NCBI RefSeq assembly: GCF_021026315.1
Contig: NZ_JAJNCX010000001.1
Coordinates: forward strand, 186,001 to 250,000
Length of the DNA stretch: 64,000 nt
Source: Rhizobium sp. C4
GTDB taxonomy: Bacteria; Pseudomonadota; Alphaproteobacteria; Rhizobiales; Rhizobiaceae
Direction: 5' to 3'
Below the pieces are notes generated by a model that was not told the origin of the DNA, searched no databases, and saw nothing but the letters and a program-made list of their open reading frames with translations. Within the stretch, counting starts at the first letter, position 1, and every line of letters starts with the position of its first letter. A program made the position numbers and the translations under genes. This document shows positions 54,687 through 64,000 of the stretch, piece by piece.

Positions 54687-55535
54687 TCACGCCCCGCCGT
54701 CTTCAGACGCGGAGGATGAGGCGACGTCAGTTGCTGTCGCCTGCTCTTCGTCCGCAGCCTTCTCCTTGCCGCGACCCTTCTCGATGAGTCGACCTGCATA
54801 GATTGCGATTTCGTAGAGAAGGATCGTCGGCAGCGCAAGGCCGATCTGGGACATCGGATCGGGCGGCGTCAGCACGGCGGCGACCACGAAGGCCATCACG
54901 ATGGCGTATTTACGCTTCTCCACCAGCGTCTGCGTGCGCAGGATATCGGCGCGGATCAGAAGCGATGTCACGACGGGAAGCTGGAAAACCAGACCGAAGG
55001 AGAACACCAGCGTCATGATCAGGCTCAGATATTCCGAGACCTTCGGCATCAGCTGGATAGCAACCTGGCTTTCGGAGCCGGACACTTCCATGCGCAGGAA
55101 GAACCACATCACCATCGGGGTGAAGAAGAAATAGACCAGCGCCGCGCCGAGCAGGAACAGCACGGGCGATGCGATCAGAAACGGCAGAAAGGCTGCGCGT
55201 TCGTTCTTGTAGAGGCCGGGCGCGACGAAACGATAGAGCTGCGAGGCAATAACCGGAAAGGCCAGGATCATGGCGCCGAACATGGCCACCTTCAATTGCG
55301 TGAAGAAGAATTCCTGCGGCGCCGTGTAGATGAATTCCGCCTTCTTCAGATCAAGATGCGCCCAGAGGACAGCCCACTTGTAGGGGATGACCAACAGGTT
55401 GAAGAGGTCTCTCGCGAAGAAGAAGCAGACCAGAAATGCGACGAAGAACGCTGCCAGCGACTTGATCAGGCGCGCGCGCAGTTCGACCAGATGCTCGATC
55501 AGCGGCTGCGGCTTGTCTTCAATATTGTCGGTCAT
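54687..55535 (-). CDS. tatC: Sec-independent translocase TatC
   Basis: Receptor for twin-arginine signals, 282 residues, six membrane segments. The N-terminal PLIEHLVELRARLIKSLAAF and the periplasmic block FRFVAPGLYKNERA-like (YRFVAPGLYKNERAAFLPF) are family marks. The start overlaps the tatB stop (ATGA). The Tat-signal nucleotidase at 36298 is a likely client. The C-terminus is extended and acidic. Confidence 0.97.
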   Translation of the reverse strand: MTDNIEDKPQPLIEHLVELRARLIKSLAAFFVAFLVCFFFARDLFNLLVIPYKWAVLWAHLDLKKAEFIYTAPQEFFFTQLKVAMFGAMILAFPVIASQLYRFVAPGLYKNERAAFLPFLIASPVLFLLGAALVYFFFTPMVMWFFLRMEVSGSESQVAIQLMPKVSEYLSLIMTLVFSFGLVFQLPVVTSLLIRADILRTQTLVEKRKYAIVMAFVVAAVLTPPDPMSQIGLALPTILLYEIAIYAGRLIEKGRGKEKAADEEQATATDVASSSASEDGGA

Positions 55536-56263
55536 GCATCACCCGTCTTCTTGGCCTTGGCGGCGGGTTTCTTCGGCTTGGCCGCCTTTTCAGCAGCCGG
55601 CTCGACCTTGGCAGCCGCGGCCGCGGCCTTGCGGGAGGCAGGCTTCTTGACCGGGGCACTCACGGCTTCCGGAGCGACAGCGGCAGTCTCGGCAACAACG
55701 GCAGCCTTCTTGCGCGGTGCGGCCTTTGCTTTAGGCGCGGCGTCCACAGGGGCGGCTTCCGCCACAGCCTGCTCCTTGGCCGCACGCGGCTTGCGGGCGG
55801 GCTTCTTCGCTTCGGGAGCCGGATCGCGCGAGGCGGGCGTTTCGGCCGACGTCGGCGGCGTCACTGTCGCCGGTTCAGCGACAGGGAATGTCGGTGGTTC
55901 GCCGGGGAGCTTGACCTCAGGTTCCGGCTTCCAGGGTTCGCCGATCTTCGTCGGCTCCGGCTTGGCAGCATTCTGCAGGTCGCTGCGGATGTCGTTGCCC
56001 ATCTGGCGCAGCGGGTTCAGTGCATCCTTTAGCGAATTGACCGGATTGAGCTTCTGCGCATCGGAGAAGGTCTGGCGGACATCGTCCAGCTCCGCTTCGC
56101 GAAGCGCCTCGTCAAACTGCTGGCGAAACTCGCCAGCCATGACGCGGAGGCGCTTCGTCATTTTGCCGAAAGCGCGCAGCATGGGCGGCAGGTCCTTCGG
56201 CCCGACCACCACGATCAAAACGATGGCGATGACCAAGAGCTCGGTCCAGCCGATATCCAGCAT
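55532..56263 (-). CDS. tatB: Tat translocase subunit TatB
   Basis: 243 residues, starting MLDIGWTELLVIAIVLIVVV. The N-terminal membrane segment and amphipathic helix (GPKDLPPMLRAFGKMTKRLR) match TatB; the conserved glutamate near residue 8 is present. A long Pro/Ala/Lys-rich tail follows (about 115-243), longer than in E. coli, as usual in rhizobia. Confidence 0.95.
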   Translation of the reverse strand: MLDIGWTELLVIAIVLIVVVGPKDLPPMLRAFGKMTKRLRVMAGEFRQQFDEALREAELDDVRQTFSDAQKLNPVNSLKDALNPLRQMGNDIRSDLQNAAKPEPTKIGEPWKPEPEVKLPGEPPTFPVAEPATVTPPTSAETPASRDPAPEAKKPARKPRAAKEQAVAEAAPVDAAPKAKAAPRKKAAVVAETAAVAPEAVSAPVKKPASRKAAAAAAKVEPAAEKAAKPKKPAAKAKKTGDA

Positions 56264-56298
56264 TGAATTACCTCAGAACTGCGCGGGCGGCGCTGATA

Positions 56299-56490
56299 TT
56301 ACTTGGCTTCGTCGGCTTTGTGATCGACCGTCTTGGCCTTGTCCGCCGGATCTTCCTCGGACATGCCCTTCTTGAAGTTCTGAATGCCCTTTGCCAGGTC
56401 ACCCATCAATTCCGGGATCTTGCCACGACCGAAGAACAGCAGCACGACGACCAGAACGATCAGCCAATGCACCATGCTAAAAGAACCCAT
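56299..56490 (-). CDS. tatA: Tat translocase subunit TatA
   Basis: 63 residues from 56490 ([20 protein letters not shown]). One membrane segment and the amphipathic helix [20 protein letters not shown] with FGRGK hinge are diagnostic for the pore-forming subunit. Confidence 0.96.
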   Translation of the reverse strand: MGSFSMVHWLIVLVVVLLFFGRGKIPELMGDLAKGIQNFKKGMSEEDPADKAKTVDHKADEAK

Positions 56491-56555
56491 CGGAATCTCC
56501 TTCCTGTCGCCTCCGAACACCGGAGGCTTATTTGTTCCCCAACGATGTAAGACGT

Positions 56556-57668
56556 TCAAGCGTCTTTTTCAAACACCATTATGTCGCGTTCGTTAACGTC
56601 TAGCGATATGTCGCGCAAGCCCTGCGGCAACTGGTCGGCACGAATTCGCGCGCGGACCGGTTCTTCGACGCCGGGTACGGCCAGTCTCAGCACCTCGACG
56701 ACGCCCAGAAAACGGCGCGAGAGAATTCTTGCGGGGATGCGACCACCCTCGCCGCTTGCCTTGACATCCGCCAGCCGAACCGCCGCATTGACACGGGTTC
56801 CGTCTGCAAATCCCTTCACTGTCGTGCGGCCGAGCGGTGTTTCCACCGCGCCATCGCGAACCACCGAGGCAAAGATGTTGATGTCGGAAAAGAAGCCGGC
56901 AGCGAACAGGCTGGCCGGACGGCGGTAAAGCTCTTCGGACGGGCCGGATTGCACCAGCCGCCCGTCGCGCAGAAGCGCGATGCGGTCAGCCATCAGCATC
57001 GCCTCCTCCGCATCATGCGTGACAACGATGGCCGTGGCGCGGGTTTCGCGCAGGATCGCCAGCGTCTCGGACCGCACCGAATCCTTGAGGCGGGAATCGA
57101 GACCGGAGAAGGGTTCGTCCATCAGGAAAACGGCAGGGCGCGGGGCAAGCGCGCGGGCGAGCGCCACGCGCTGCTGCTCCCCGCCGGACAGCGCATGCGG
57201 GTATTTCTCGGCGGCATGGTCGAGACCGACACGCGCCAGGGCCGCCATCGCCTCTTCGACTGCCGCCTTCTTGGGCAGGGCAGTCAGACCGAAGCGGACA
57301 TTCTCGAGGATCGTCAGGTGCGGAAAGAGCGCAAAGTCCTGGAAAATCAGCCCGATGCCGCGACGCTCGGGTGGCAGGAAGGTCGAGGGGCCAGCGATTT
57401 CACGGTCGTTCAGAAGAACCCGCCCGCTCGACTGGACCTCGATGCCAGCAGCGATGCGAAGCAGTGTCGTCTTGCCCGATCCCGACGGTCCCAGAAGGCA
57501 GAGAACTTCACTCGGCTGCGCCACCAGCGAAATGCCGCGGATGGTTTCCTTGCCGTGATAGCTGTGGCGGATATCGTCGAAGGCGAGACGCGCGGCGAAT
57601 GTCACGCCGGCCGTTCGGCGGCTGCGGACCTCGGGATCAACGTGCTGATTTGGGAGCGACTTCGACAA
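56556..57668 (-). CDS. Orphan ABC transporter ATPase, FbpC-like
   Basis: Up to 370 residues. Walker [10 protein letters not shown] is near residue 58, the signature [16 protein letters not shown] near 159, Walker [12 protein letters not shown] near 182, and a C-terminal TOBE-like region (about 265-370). It resembles ATPases of ferric-iron or polyamine importers. The start is uncertain: 57668 is a TTG, and a GTG around residue 22 is an option. No permease or binding protein lies near, so partners are elsewhere; it sits oddly between scpB and tatA. Confidence 0.85.
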   Translation of the reverse strand: MSKSLPNQHVDPEVRSRRTAGVTFAARLAFDDIRHSYHGKETIRGISLVAQPSEVLCLLGPSGSGKTTLLRIAAGIEVQSSGRVLLNDREIAGPSTFLPPERRGIGLIFQDFALFPHLTILENVRFGLTALPKKAAVEEAMAALARVGLDHAAEKYPHALSGGEQQRVALARALAPRPAVFLMDEPFSGLDSRLKDSVRSETLAILRETRATAIVVTHDAEEAMLMADRIALLRDGRLVQSGPSEELYRRPASLFAAGFFSDINIFASVVRDGAVETPLGRTTVKGFADGTRVNAAVRLADVKASGEGGRIPARILSRRFLGVVEVLRLAVPGVEEPVRARIRADQLPQGLRDISLDVNERDIMVFEKDA

Positions 57669-57718
57669 TGAGACCGTCCGGATTGAGGGCCTTTTGGGCA
57701 GGCCGATAAAAGCGGAGC

Positions 57719-58429
57719 TTATTCCTCTTCTTTCCCGCCCGGTGTCAAGAGGCCGAGTTCCTCGAGGTCGAGTTGCGTCAGCGGATCTTCGTCCTCGGTC
57801 AACTCGTCATCGGACAGGGGAGACGGAATATTGAAGTTCGGCGGCATGCGGCCCGTGAGCAGCCCTGCCCCGCGCAGCTCTTCCAGACCCGGCAGATCGC
57901 GGATCTCTTCCAGCCCGAAATGGTCGAGGAAGTCGCGTGTCGTGCCAAAAGTGACTGGACGGCCCGGTGTGCGGCGGCGGCCGCGGAAGCGCACCCAGCC
58001 TGCCTCCATCAGGACATCGAGCGTTCCCCGCGAGGTCTGGACGCCGCGAATATCCTCGATTTCGGCGCGTGTCACCGGCTGGTGATAGGCAATGATCGCG
58101 AGTACCTCCAGCGCGGCGCGGGAGAGTTTCCTTGGCTCGCGCTCGTCGGAACGGAGCGCAAAAGAGAGGTCCGGCGCCGTGCGGAAGGCCCAGTGTCCCT
58201 CGACGCGGACAAGGTGGATGCCACGTGCGGCATAGTCATTCTTCAGCGTCGCCATGACAAGGCCGACATCGACACCGCGCGACAGGCGCTCCGCCAGAAA
58301 GCCTTCGGAAACCGGCTGCGCCGAGGCGAAGACAAGGGCTTCCGCCATGCGGCACGCCTCGACAAAGCGCGGGTCATCCATGCTCGTCTCGGTAACGTCG
58401 ATCAATTCGGATGTTTCGGCCATGGTCAT
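57719..58429 (-). CDS. scpB: Segregation and condensation protein B
   Basis: Winged-helix partner of ScpA and SMC in chromosome condensation. 236 residues; RLSRGVDVGLVMATLKNDYA and RAALEVLAIIAYHQPVTRAEIEDIRGV are diagnostic. An acidic C-terminal tail (SDDELTEDEDPLTQLDLEEL) follows. Its start overlaps the scpA stop (ATGA); an internal ATG at 58423 is possible. Confidence 0.96.
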   Translation of the reverse strand: MTMAETSELIDVTETSMDDPRFVEACRMAEALVFASAQPVSEGFLAERLSRGVDVGLVMATLKNDYAARGIHLVRVEGHWAFRTAPDLSFALRSDEREPRKLSRAALEVLAIIAYHQPVTRAEIEDIRGVQTSRGTLDVLMEAGWVRFRGRRRTPGRPVTFGTTRDFLDHFGLEEIRDLPGLEELRGAGLLTGRMPPNFNIPSPLSDDELTEDEDPLTQLDLEELGLLTPGGKEEE

Positions 58430-59262
58430 GCGTCTGAAGTTCCCTCACCCAGTTCAGAGGCCCTGTCGCCCGGCCGCATGAAGATGGGCTTGAATGCGCC
58501 ATCCTGGCGAATCTCGATCTTGCGTTCGCGCGCCATCTCCAGCGATGCGGCAAAGGCGCTGGCGATCATGGTGCGGCGCTCCTGCGGATCGATGGTGTAG
58601 CGCGCCAGATACATGTCCAGCGACACCCAGTCCGAAATCTCGCCAACCATGCGCGACAGCAGCGTTCTGGCCTCCACCAGCGACCAGACCTTTCGGCGGG
58701 CGATTACCACATTGGTCACCGCCTGTCGCTGTCGCAGGGCCGCGTACGCGGTCAGAAGGTCGTAGAGGCTTGCCTCGAAGGCGGAGCGGCGTTCGACGGG
58801 GATCAGTTCGGGCGCACCGCGCGGGAAAAAATCGCGCCCCAGCCTGTCGCGGTTGACCAGCCTCTCGGCAGCACCGCGCATGGCTTCGAGACGCTTCAGC
58901 CGGAAGGCCAGGCTTGCCGCCATTTCCTCGCCGGAGGGTTCGCCATCCTTGGGCGCCTGCGGAATGAGAAGGCGTGATTTGAGATAGGCGAGCCAGGCAG
59001 CCATCACGAGATAGTCGGCGGCCAGCTCGATGCGGATCGCGCGGGCCTGTTCGACAAAGACCAGATATTGTTCGGCCAGCGCCAGAACGGAAATGCGCGA
59101 CAGATCGACCTTCTGCGTGCGGGCCAGATGCAGCAGCAGGTCGAGCGGCCCTTCAAAACCGGCGACGTCGATCAGCAACGCGGGTTCGGTGACCCCACGC
59201 TCCGCATCCGCGTCCCACAATTTCTCAAGCGGCGCGGACGCCGGCTTCTGCCCTTCGGCCAT
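58426..59262 (-). CDS. scpA: Segregation and condensation protein A
   Basis: Kleisin that bridges SMC heads. 278 residues; the N-terminal FEGPLDLLLHLARTQKVDLSRI (about 35-56) and DYLVMAAWLAYLKSRLLIPQ are family marks. Coupled to scpB, forming nagZ-scpA-scpB as in many alphaproteobacteria. Confidence 0.96.
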   Translation of the reverse strand: MAEGQKPASAPLEKLWDADAERGVTEPALLIDVAGFEGPLDLLLHLARTQKVDLSRISVLALAEQYLVFVEQARAIRIELAADYLVMAAWLAYLKSRLLIPQAPKDGEPSGEEMAASLAFRLKRLEAMRGAAERLVNRDRLGRDFFPRGAPELIPVERRSAFEASLYDLLTAYAALRQRQAVTNVVIARRKVWSLVEARTLLSRMVGEISDWVSLDMYLARYTIDPQERRTMIASAFAASLEMARERKIEIRQDGAFKPIFMRPGDRASELGEGTSDA

Positions 59263-59313
59263 CTGAACTTCCTGCCCCTTAGGCCGGCCCCGGGGTGCCC
59301 CCAGGCCTGCCGG

Positions 59314-60330
59314 TCAGGCAGACGGGAACATCGCGAAGAACTCGGCGCGCAATGCGGCTTCATCCGAAGCGTCGGGCTTGGCAAAGCCGGCAATCGCTGC
59401 ATCAGCACGGGCCTTCGCCTTGCCGGCGAGAACCGGCGCTTCGGCGACGACGGCCTGCATTTCCGCCATCACGCCATTGCAGTGAAGCACGATATCACAG
59501 CCCGCCGCAACAATGTCGCGCGCGCGCTCCCCAATTGTTCCGGCAAGCGCATTCATCGAGGTGTCATCGGACATCAGCAGGCCATCGAAACCGATATATC
59601 CGCGAACGATCTCGTCGATGACGATCTTGGACGTCGTGCCCGGTCGTTCCGCGTCGATTGCCGTGTAGACGACATGGGCGCTCATGGCCATCAATTCGTT
59701 GCGCAGGGCGCGGAACGGCGCGAAGTCATGCGCTTCCAGCACCTCGCGCGAGGCGTCGACGACCGGCAGGTTATGATGCGAATCGGCGCCGGCGCGGCCG
59801 TGGCCCGGCATGTGCTTCATGACCGGCAGCATGCCGCCATCCTTCAGCCCCTGCGCTGCGGCGCGCCCCATGGCGGTGACGGTCTCGGGATCATGGCCAT
59901 AGGCGCGGCTGCCGATCACGTCATGTGCGCCCGCGACGGGAACATCGAGCACCGGCAGACAATCGATATCGATGCCGAGTTTCAGGAGATCGAAGGCGTG
60001 AAGGCGGGACATGAGCCAGGCGGCGCGCAGTCCCTTTTCCTTGTCCTCTGCATAAATCGCACCGAGGTCGGCACCGGACGGGTACTTGTCGGCGAGCGGC
60101 GGGCGAATGCGCTGCACGCGGCCGCCTTCCTGGTCGATCAGGACGGGCGCATGCCGGCCCGCAACGGTTTCTCTGAGATCATCGGTCAGCCGCCTGATCT
60201 GGTCGAGGCTTTCGATATTGCGACCGAAGAGAATGAAGCCCCAGGGCTGTACGTCGCGATAGAAGGCCTTCTCTTCGTCCGTGAGAACCGGGCCGGAGCA
60301 GCCGAGGATGAGCGCGCGTGTGTCTGTCAT
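59314..60330 (-). CDS. nagZ: Beta-N-acetylhexosaminidase NagZ
   Basis: Cytoplasmic glycoside hydrolase family 3 enzyme of cell-wall recycling. 338 residues from 60330 (MTDTRALILGCSGPVLTDEE). The flexible catalytic loop KHMPGHGRAGADSHHNLP (about 172-189) and nucleophile aspartate in LLMSDDTSMNAL (about 247) are intact. Upstream frame overlaps the SPOR gene and is not coding. Confidence 0.95.
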   Translation of the reverse strand: MTDTRALILGCSGPVLTDEEKAFYRDVQPWGFILFGRNIESLDQIRRLTDDLRETVAGRHAPVLIDQEGGRVQRIRPPLADKYPSGADLGAIYAEDKEKGLRAAWLMSRLHAFDLLKLGIDIDCLPVLDVPVAGAHDVIGSRAYGHDPETVTAMGRAAAQGLKDGGMLPVMKHMPGHGRAGADSHHNLPVVDASREVLEAHDFAPFRALRNELMAMSAHVVYTAIDAERPGTTSKIVIDEIVRGYIGFDGLLMSDDTSMNALAGTIGERARDIVAAGCDIVLHCNGVMAEMQAVVAEAPVLAGKAKARADAAIAGFAKPDASDEAALRAEFFAMFPSA

Positions 60331-60400
60331 GATCCATCCATAAAGCGAGCATCGCCGCCCTGACAGGCGGCGATGGTTTGAATATTCAACGGATTTTCTC

Positions 60401-63400
60401 TCAGCGGGAAACGAGGCAGCTTCCGCCCGCCGCCTTGTAGCGGGAGCAAAGCGCAATCGCGTCGTCCTTGCTGCCGGCAACGATGCGCAGGCGGTAGAAC
60501 GTGCCCTTGCCCGGGATTTCTGCGGGCTTGATATCCGGGCTCTTGCCGCCGATCACCGAGGAGAACTTGGCCGAGAGGTTGGCGTAGGACTTCTGCGCCT
60601 CGGCCTCAGAGGGAAGCGATGCGATCTGGATCACATAGGCACCGGCGGGCGCGCTGGATGCGACCGGCGCTGCAGCGGGCTGCGGTGCCGGCTTGGCAGC
60701 GGGAGCCTGTGCCTGCGGAGCGGCTGTGGGCTTTTCAGCCGCTGCGGTCTGCTGACCGACGACATTGCCGCGCTGCGTGACCGTACCGACAACATTGACC
60801 GGCTGTTCGGCCGGACGCGCGGTCGGGATCGGCATGGGTGCCGACTTGGTCGCCGGAGCCTTGTCAGCCGTTGCGGGCTGTGTGGCCTGCGCTGCAGGTG
60901 CGCCGTTTGCCGGGGCAATCGTTGCTGCGGGCTGGGACGCTTCGACCTTGGCCGTTGCAGCCGGTGCGGTCATCGCGGCATCTGCCGCAGCGGGTTTCTG
61001 CTGGGCCACGGGTTCAGCCGGGGCATTGGTTTCGCGGGCGACCAAGGTGCCGTTCGGCAAAACGATCATCGTCTTCACCTTGCGGGGCGCGACCGATTCG
61101 TTCGTCTTCTGGCCATCGACACCCGGCTGGGAAGGCGTTGCCGGCAGGCGGGCGTCGGCGTCATTGGTAGCCGTGGCATCGGACACACCGGGAACCTGAG
61201 ATTCTGCAGGCTGCGTGCCTTCATCACCCAGGGTCTTTGCGGCGACGTTGACCGGCTCTTCGGCATTGGCGATCAGGCTGCCCTGCTTGACCACTTCCGG
61301 CGACTTGCCGGCAACGCGGTCGTAGACCGCCTTGTCCTGGTTCGGCACCTGCTTGCCGCCCGGCTGGTCGGGAACTTCCTTGATCGGCGACTTGTCGGCC
61401 ATGATGACGCGGGGCGTTCCGTCCCCTGCGACACCCGGTACATCGCCCGAACGCCAAAGCACTACCGCGCCGAAGCCCGCGAACGCGACCAGAGCGGCAA
61501 ACGCAGCAACGCGCGCATACCGCGAGACGAAGCTTGTCGACGTCGCGTTGATTTCCGCCATGTCAAAGGCGCGGCCGGCCGGAATGGCAGGTGTTTCATG
61601 AATCGAGCGGATGAGCTCGTTGGCGAGGCCATCGGCATCGCTATCGTCGGACGAAGCCTGCTGGTTCGCGGCCTGTGCATCCGCAGCCTGTGCCTTGGAC
61701 TTGTTGCCGAAGGCGAACAGCTCTGCCATCTCCGCTTCGATATCGTAATCGAAGTCGGACACCGGCTTCGGGAGCGTCTCGCCATCCTGCTCAGGAACCT
61801 GCGGAACATCCATGTTGCCGAAGGAGGCAGGCATGCGGTCCTCGATCTCGGTGATCGCACTCGGATCGAAGGGCATTTCATCGACAGGCGGCTGTGCGGT
61901 GGCCGTCTGGAGTTCAGACATCACGGCACGCGAGACTTCCGCCTCAATCGCATCCTCATCGAAATCGAACTCGAAATCCTTGAAGTCGAAATCGGCGTTC
62001 TTTTCGGCAACGGGTTGCGGCGCAACCGGGTCCTTGCGGACGGAATGAAGCCAGTCCGGCATTTCGAAGGCGGGATCGGCGACGACCGGTGTTGCCACGG
62101 CAGCAGTCTTTGCCGCGAAAGACGGGAGTTCAGGCTCGACGGAAATATAGGACGCGACATCGTCAGCGGGCGCGTCCTTCAAGGCATGTATCGCCGGCGC
62201 GTCGTGCTCCAGAGCGTCATCAGCCTCGTAAGACGTCGAGGCCTCGTGCTGTGTCGTCACCTCGGCCGCTACAAGATCATCCTCGTTCAGATCGAACTCG
62301 AACTCACCGAGAAGATCGGCCTCCGGCTCCGCGGACGCAGCAACCTCAACCTCTTCGGCTTCGTGAACGACTTCAGGCTCTGCAGGCGCGGCAGCAAGCT
62401 CGTGCTTCGCCACGGCAGCAGCAACTGCGGAAACATCTTCAGCCGGAGGCAGCGTCTTTGGTGCAAGCGCTGCAGAGGAAAGCCAAGCCGGCGTTGTCGT
62501 TTCAAGCGCCACCAGACGATCGTTCTTCCAGGCAGCAAACGGGGATGCCGGTTCGGCCGCAGCCTCGGGTGCGAGGTCGAGCGCACCGAGAGACTGTTCC
62601 AGTTCCTCCTCCAGAGCCACACTCGCGGGCGCAGCATCCGCGACAGCCACATCCGCGGCGTCATCGTCGGAGAAATCGAAATCAGGGACAGGACCGGCGA
62701 AAACCGGCTCATCGGCGAGCTCAGCCAACACATCGTCAAGCTCGATCTCCGGCACGGGACCGGCAAAGACGGCTTCATCGCCGAAATCGAAATCGGGAAC
62801 CGGGCCGGCAAAGACAGGCTCTTCTTCGACGGCAACCGGCTCTTCGACCGATTCGGCCACAGGCGCGACTGCAGACTGGATAACCGCATCTTCCTCTTCG
62901 AGGTCCCAGCCGGCGAGATCCGGTACGGGACCCGAGAACTCTACGGGTTCATCGGCAGCCTCGACGGAAGCGTCCGCACGGTCCAGAGACGGCGCGAATT
63001 CGATCTCGGCATCCGGTTCGGAGGCGAACACGACGGGCGGCTCCGGCTCGATCCGCGGGGCTTCAGCAACCGGTTCAGGCGCGGCAGCGGCGCGAACGAC
63101 CTGCGCGGGACGGGCGGCACGGAACATGCTGCCCGCATCCATCGGCGGCATCGTATCGTCGTCATCGTCGAGAGCTGCCGCCGGCGCCTGCACAGGCGCG
63201 GCCGGACGGGCAACAGGCTCGAAGCTCGGCTCAACCTTTCGGGCGGGCTCACGCGAAGCGGTTTCGCGCGGCCCTTCGTAAAGGGCAAACTCGCGCAGGA
63301 GCTCATCTTCGAGATCGGCCATGGCAGGGATGTTCGACGACTGCCCCCCGGCCGGAGGGATGAAGCCGGCCCCGACGGCGATCGGCGAACGCCGCTCCGT

Positions 63401-63493
63401 CTCCAGCGCCTTGGAAATCTCCGCGAGAGTATCGTTTCCTTCTACGTCCCCGCGAAAGATTGTCCGTTCACCGGCGCGTCTGTTATCTGCCAT
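60401..63493 (-). CDS. Large acidic SPOR-domain membrane protein
   Basis: 1030 residues from 63493 (MADNRRAGERTIFRGDVEGN). About 655 acidic, low-complexity N-terminal residues face the cytoplasm and hold four copies of an F(A/S)GPVP(D/E) motif between residues 184 and 265. A membrane segment (RVAAFAALVAFAGFGAVVLW) lies near 658-680, then a Pro/Ala-rich periplasmic stretch, and a C-terminal SPOR domain (AYVIQIASLPSEAEAQKSYA onward, about 950-1030) for denuded peptidoglycan at septa. The argS-SPOR-nagZ-scpAB order is typical of the group. Confidence 0.9.
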   Translation of the reverse strand: MADNRRAGERTIFRGDVEGNDTLAEISKALETERRSPIAVGAGFIPPAGGQSSNIPAMADLEDELLREFALYEGPRETASREPARKVEPSFEPVARPAAPVQAPAAALDDDDDTMPPMDAGSMFRAARPAQVVRAAAAPEPVAEAPRIEPEPPVVFASEPDAEIEFAPSLDRADASVEAADEPVEFSGPVPDLAGWDLEEEDAVIQSAVAPVAESVEEPVAVEEEPVFAGPVPDFDFGDEAVFAGPVPEIELDDVLAELADEPVFAGPVPDFDFSDDDAADVAVADAAPASVALEEELEQSLGALDLAPEAAAEPASPFAAWKNDRLVALETTTPAWLSSAALAPKTLPPAEDVSAVAAAVAKHELAAAPAEPEVVHEAEEVEVAASAEPEADLLGEFEFDLNEDDLVAAEVTTQHEASTSYEADDALEHDAPAIHALKDAPADDVASYISVEPELPSFAAKTAAVATPVVADPAFEMPDWLHSVRKDPVAPQPVAEKNADFDFKDFEFDFDEDAIEAEVSRAVMSELQTATAQPPVDEMPFDPSAITEIEDRMPASFGNMDVPQVPEQDGETLPKPVSDFDYDIEAEMAELFAFGNKSKAQAADAQAANQQASSDDSDADGLANELIRSIHETPAIPAGRAFDMAEINATSTSFVSRYARVAAFAALVAFAGFGAVVLWRSGDVPGVAGDGTPRVIMADKSPIKEVPDQPGGKQVPNQDKAVYDRVAGKSPEVVKQGSLIANAEEPVNVAAKTLGDEGTQPAESQVPGVSDATATNDADARLPATPSQPGVDGQKTNESVAPRKVKTMIVLPNGTLVARETNAPAEPVAQQKPAAADAAMTAPAATAKVEASQPAATIAPANGAPAAQATQPATADKAPATKSAPMPIPTARPAEQPVNVVGTVTQRGNVVGQQTAAAEKPTAAPQAQAPAAKPAPQPAAAPVASSAPAGAYVIQIASLPSEAEAQKSYANLSAKFSSVIGGKSPDIKPAEIPGKGTFYRLRIVAGSKDDAIALCSRYKAAGGSCLVSR

Positions 63494-63552
63494 ATTGTCC
63501 ACTCGCAAAAGCTTGCGTTACCTGCCAGGACATTATGGGCAAATGGCGACGG

Positions 63553-64000
63553 TCACCGCATCTCGTCTGGCGCAGCCGTCCCGGTAATCCCGAGTCCCGA
63601 CTTCAAAACGGATGCCACTGCCCTCACCAATCCCAGCCTGGCCACGGTCAATTCTCTGTTTTTATCGTTAACAAACCGTAAGCCGGTATTTTCCTTACCC
63701 TTATTCCAGTGTCCATGGAACACGCCCGCAAGGTCGTAGAGGTAGTAAGCAACGCGATGCGGCTCCTGCGACACCGCCGCAGCCTCGATAATCCGGGGGT
63801 ATTCGGCCAGCTTGGCGACAAGCTGCAACTCTGCCGGATCGTCTATCATTGACGCAATCTTGTCATCAAACGGAAGATTTGCAAGGTCAAGATCCGGATA
63901 GACTTCGTGCGCCTGACGATAAATTGATTCGCAGCGCGCATGCGCATACTGCACGTAAAAGACAGGATTGTCCTTGGAGTGCTCAGTAACTTTGGCGAAG
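63553..64000 (-). CDS. argS: Arginyl-tRNA synthetase, C-terminal part (gene runs off right edge)
   Basis: The final 148 codons, open to base 64000. The start of the visible part reads [20 protein letters not shown], the conserved junction before the anticodon-binding domain; the C-terminus has the DALR domain ([39 protein letters not shown]). The 5' portion lies outside the window. Confidence 0.95.
   Translation of the reverse strand, partial: FAKVTEHSKDNPVFYVQYAHARCESIYRQAHEVYPDLDLANLPFDDKIASMIDDPAELQLVAKLAEYPRIIEAAAVSQEPHRVAYYLYDLAGVFHGHWNKGKENTGLRFVNDKNRELTVARLGLVRAVASVLKSGLGITGTAAPDEMR

Noticed and set aside
60838-63739. Plus-strand frames opposite the SPOR protein gene
   Set aside because: They mirror its low-complexity Ala/Pro/Glu coding and carry no domain.

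Overview
The window is a chromosomal stretch of an alphaproteobacterium, almost certainly Rhizobiaceae (Rhizobium/Agrobacterium/Sinorhizobium group). Support: high GC, nearly every gene on the minus strand, a short ProS, an RNase J gene beside birA at the end of a 14-gene nuo operon, a pyruvate dehydrogenase beta subunit with its own lipoyl domain, a LolD/LolE-type pair, a long acidic SPOR protein next to argS, and a LexA-type GTTC-N7-GTTC operator. No insertion sequence, prophage or CRISPR array was seen; this is mostly core genome, with a few genes that look like later additions (higBA, an orphan ABC ATPase).

Layout. 1-5107: start of dnaE (runs off the left edge), a 28-residue membrane peptide behind a triple LexA box, lolD, lolE/C and proS. 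5108-5681: non-coding, with a plus-strand small RNA candidate carrying a promoter and a strong terminator. 5682-8995: DUF1467 protein, methylmalonyl-CoA epimerase, RNase J, BirA. 8995-24891: the nuo (complex I) operon, read nuoA-B-C-D-[secreted 85 aa]-E-F-[237 aa helix-hairpin-helix]-G-H-I-J-K-L-M-N and then birA-rnj-mce. 25321-25692: divergent tRNA-Asp and tRNA-Val. 25771-28330: LysE-type exporter, small membrane protein, stand-alone AsnC-type domain, and ribN under an FMN riboswitch. 28510-33965: the protease block hupB, lon, clpX, clpP. 34377-38286: alanine dehydrogenase with a divergent Lrp/AsnC regulator, and a Tat-exported nucleotidase/cyclic phosphodiesterase with a possible Pho box. 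38385-47995: hlyU-like, COQ10/RatA-like, higBA, lipA, glsB-like, lpd, DUF465, SGNH hydrolase, a coiled-coil protein, pdhC, pdhB, pdhA. 48154-49894: ftsB-like and eno. 49895-50325: non-coding, with a second plus-strand RNA candidate built of four hairpins. 50326-64000: nlpD-like, pcm, surE, serS, tatCBA, an ABC ATPase, scpB, scpA, nagZ, the SPOR protein and the end of argS.

How it fits together. The window joins energy metabolism (complex I, pyruvate dehydrogenase with lipoate synthesis, enolase), protein quality control (Lon, ClpXP, Tat export, Pcm), envelope and division functions (LolCDE, NlpD-like, FtsB-like, NagZ, SPOR, ScpAB) and translation (ProS, SerS, ArgS, two tRNAs). The most interesting items are the SOS-controlled micro-membrane protein, the two small-RNA candidates, the two extra genes buried in the nuo operon (one sharing a domain with the NuoE tail), the repeated FxGPVP motif in the SPOR protein, and several promoter/operator candidates. 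All functional calls are from reading the sequence; no search was run.
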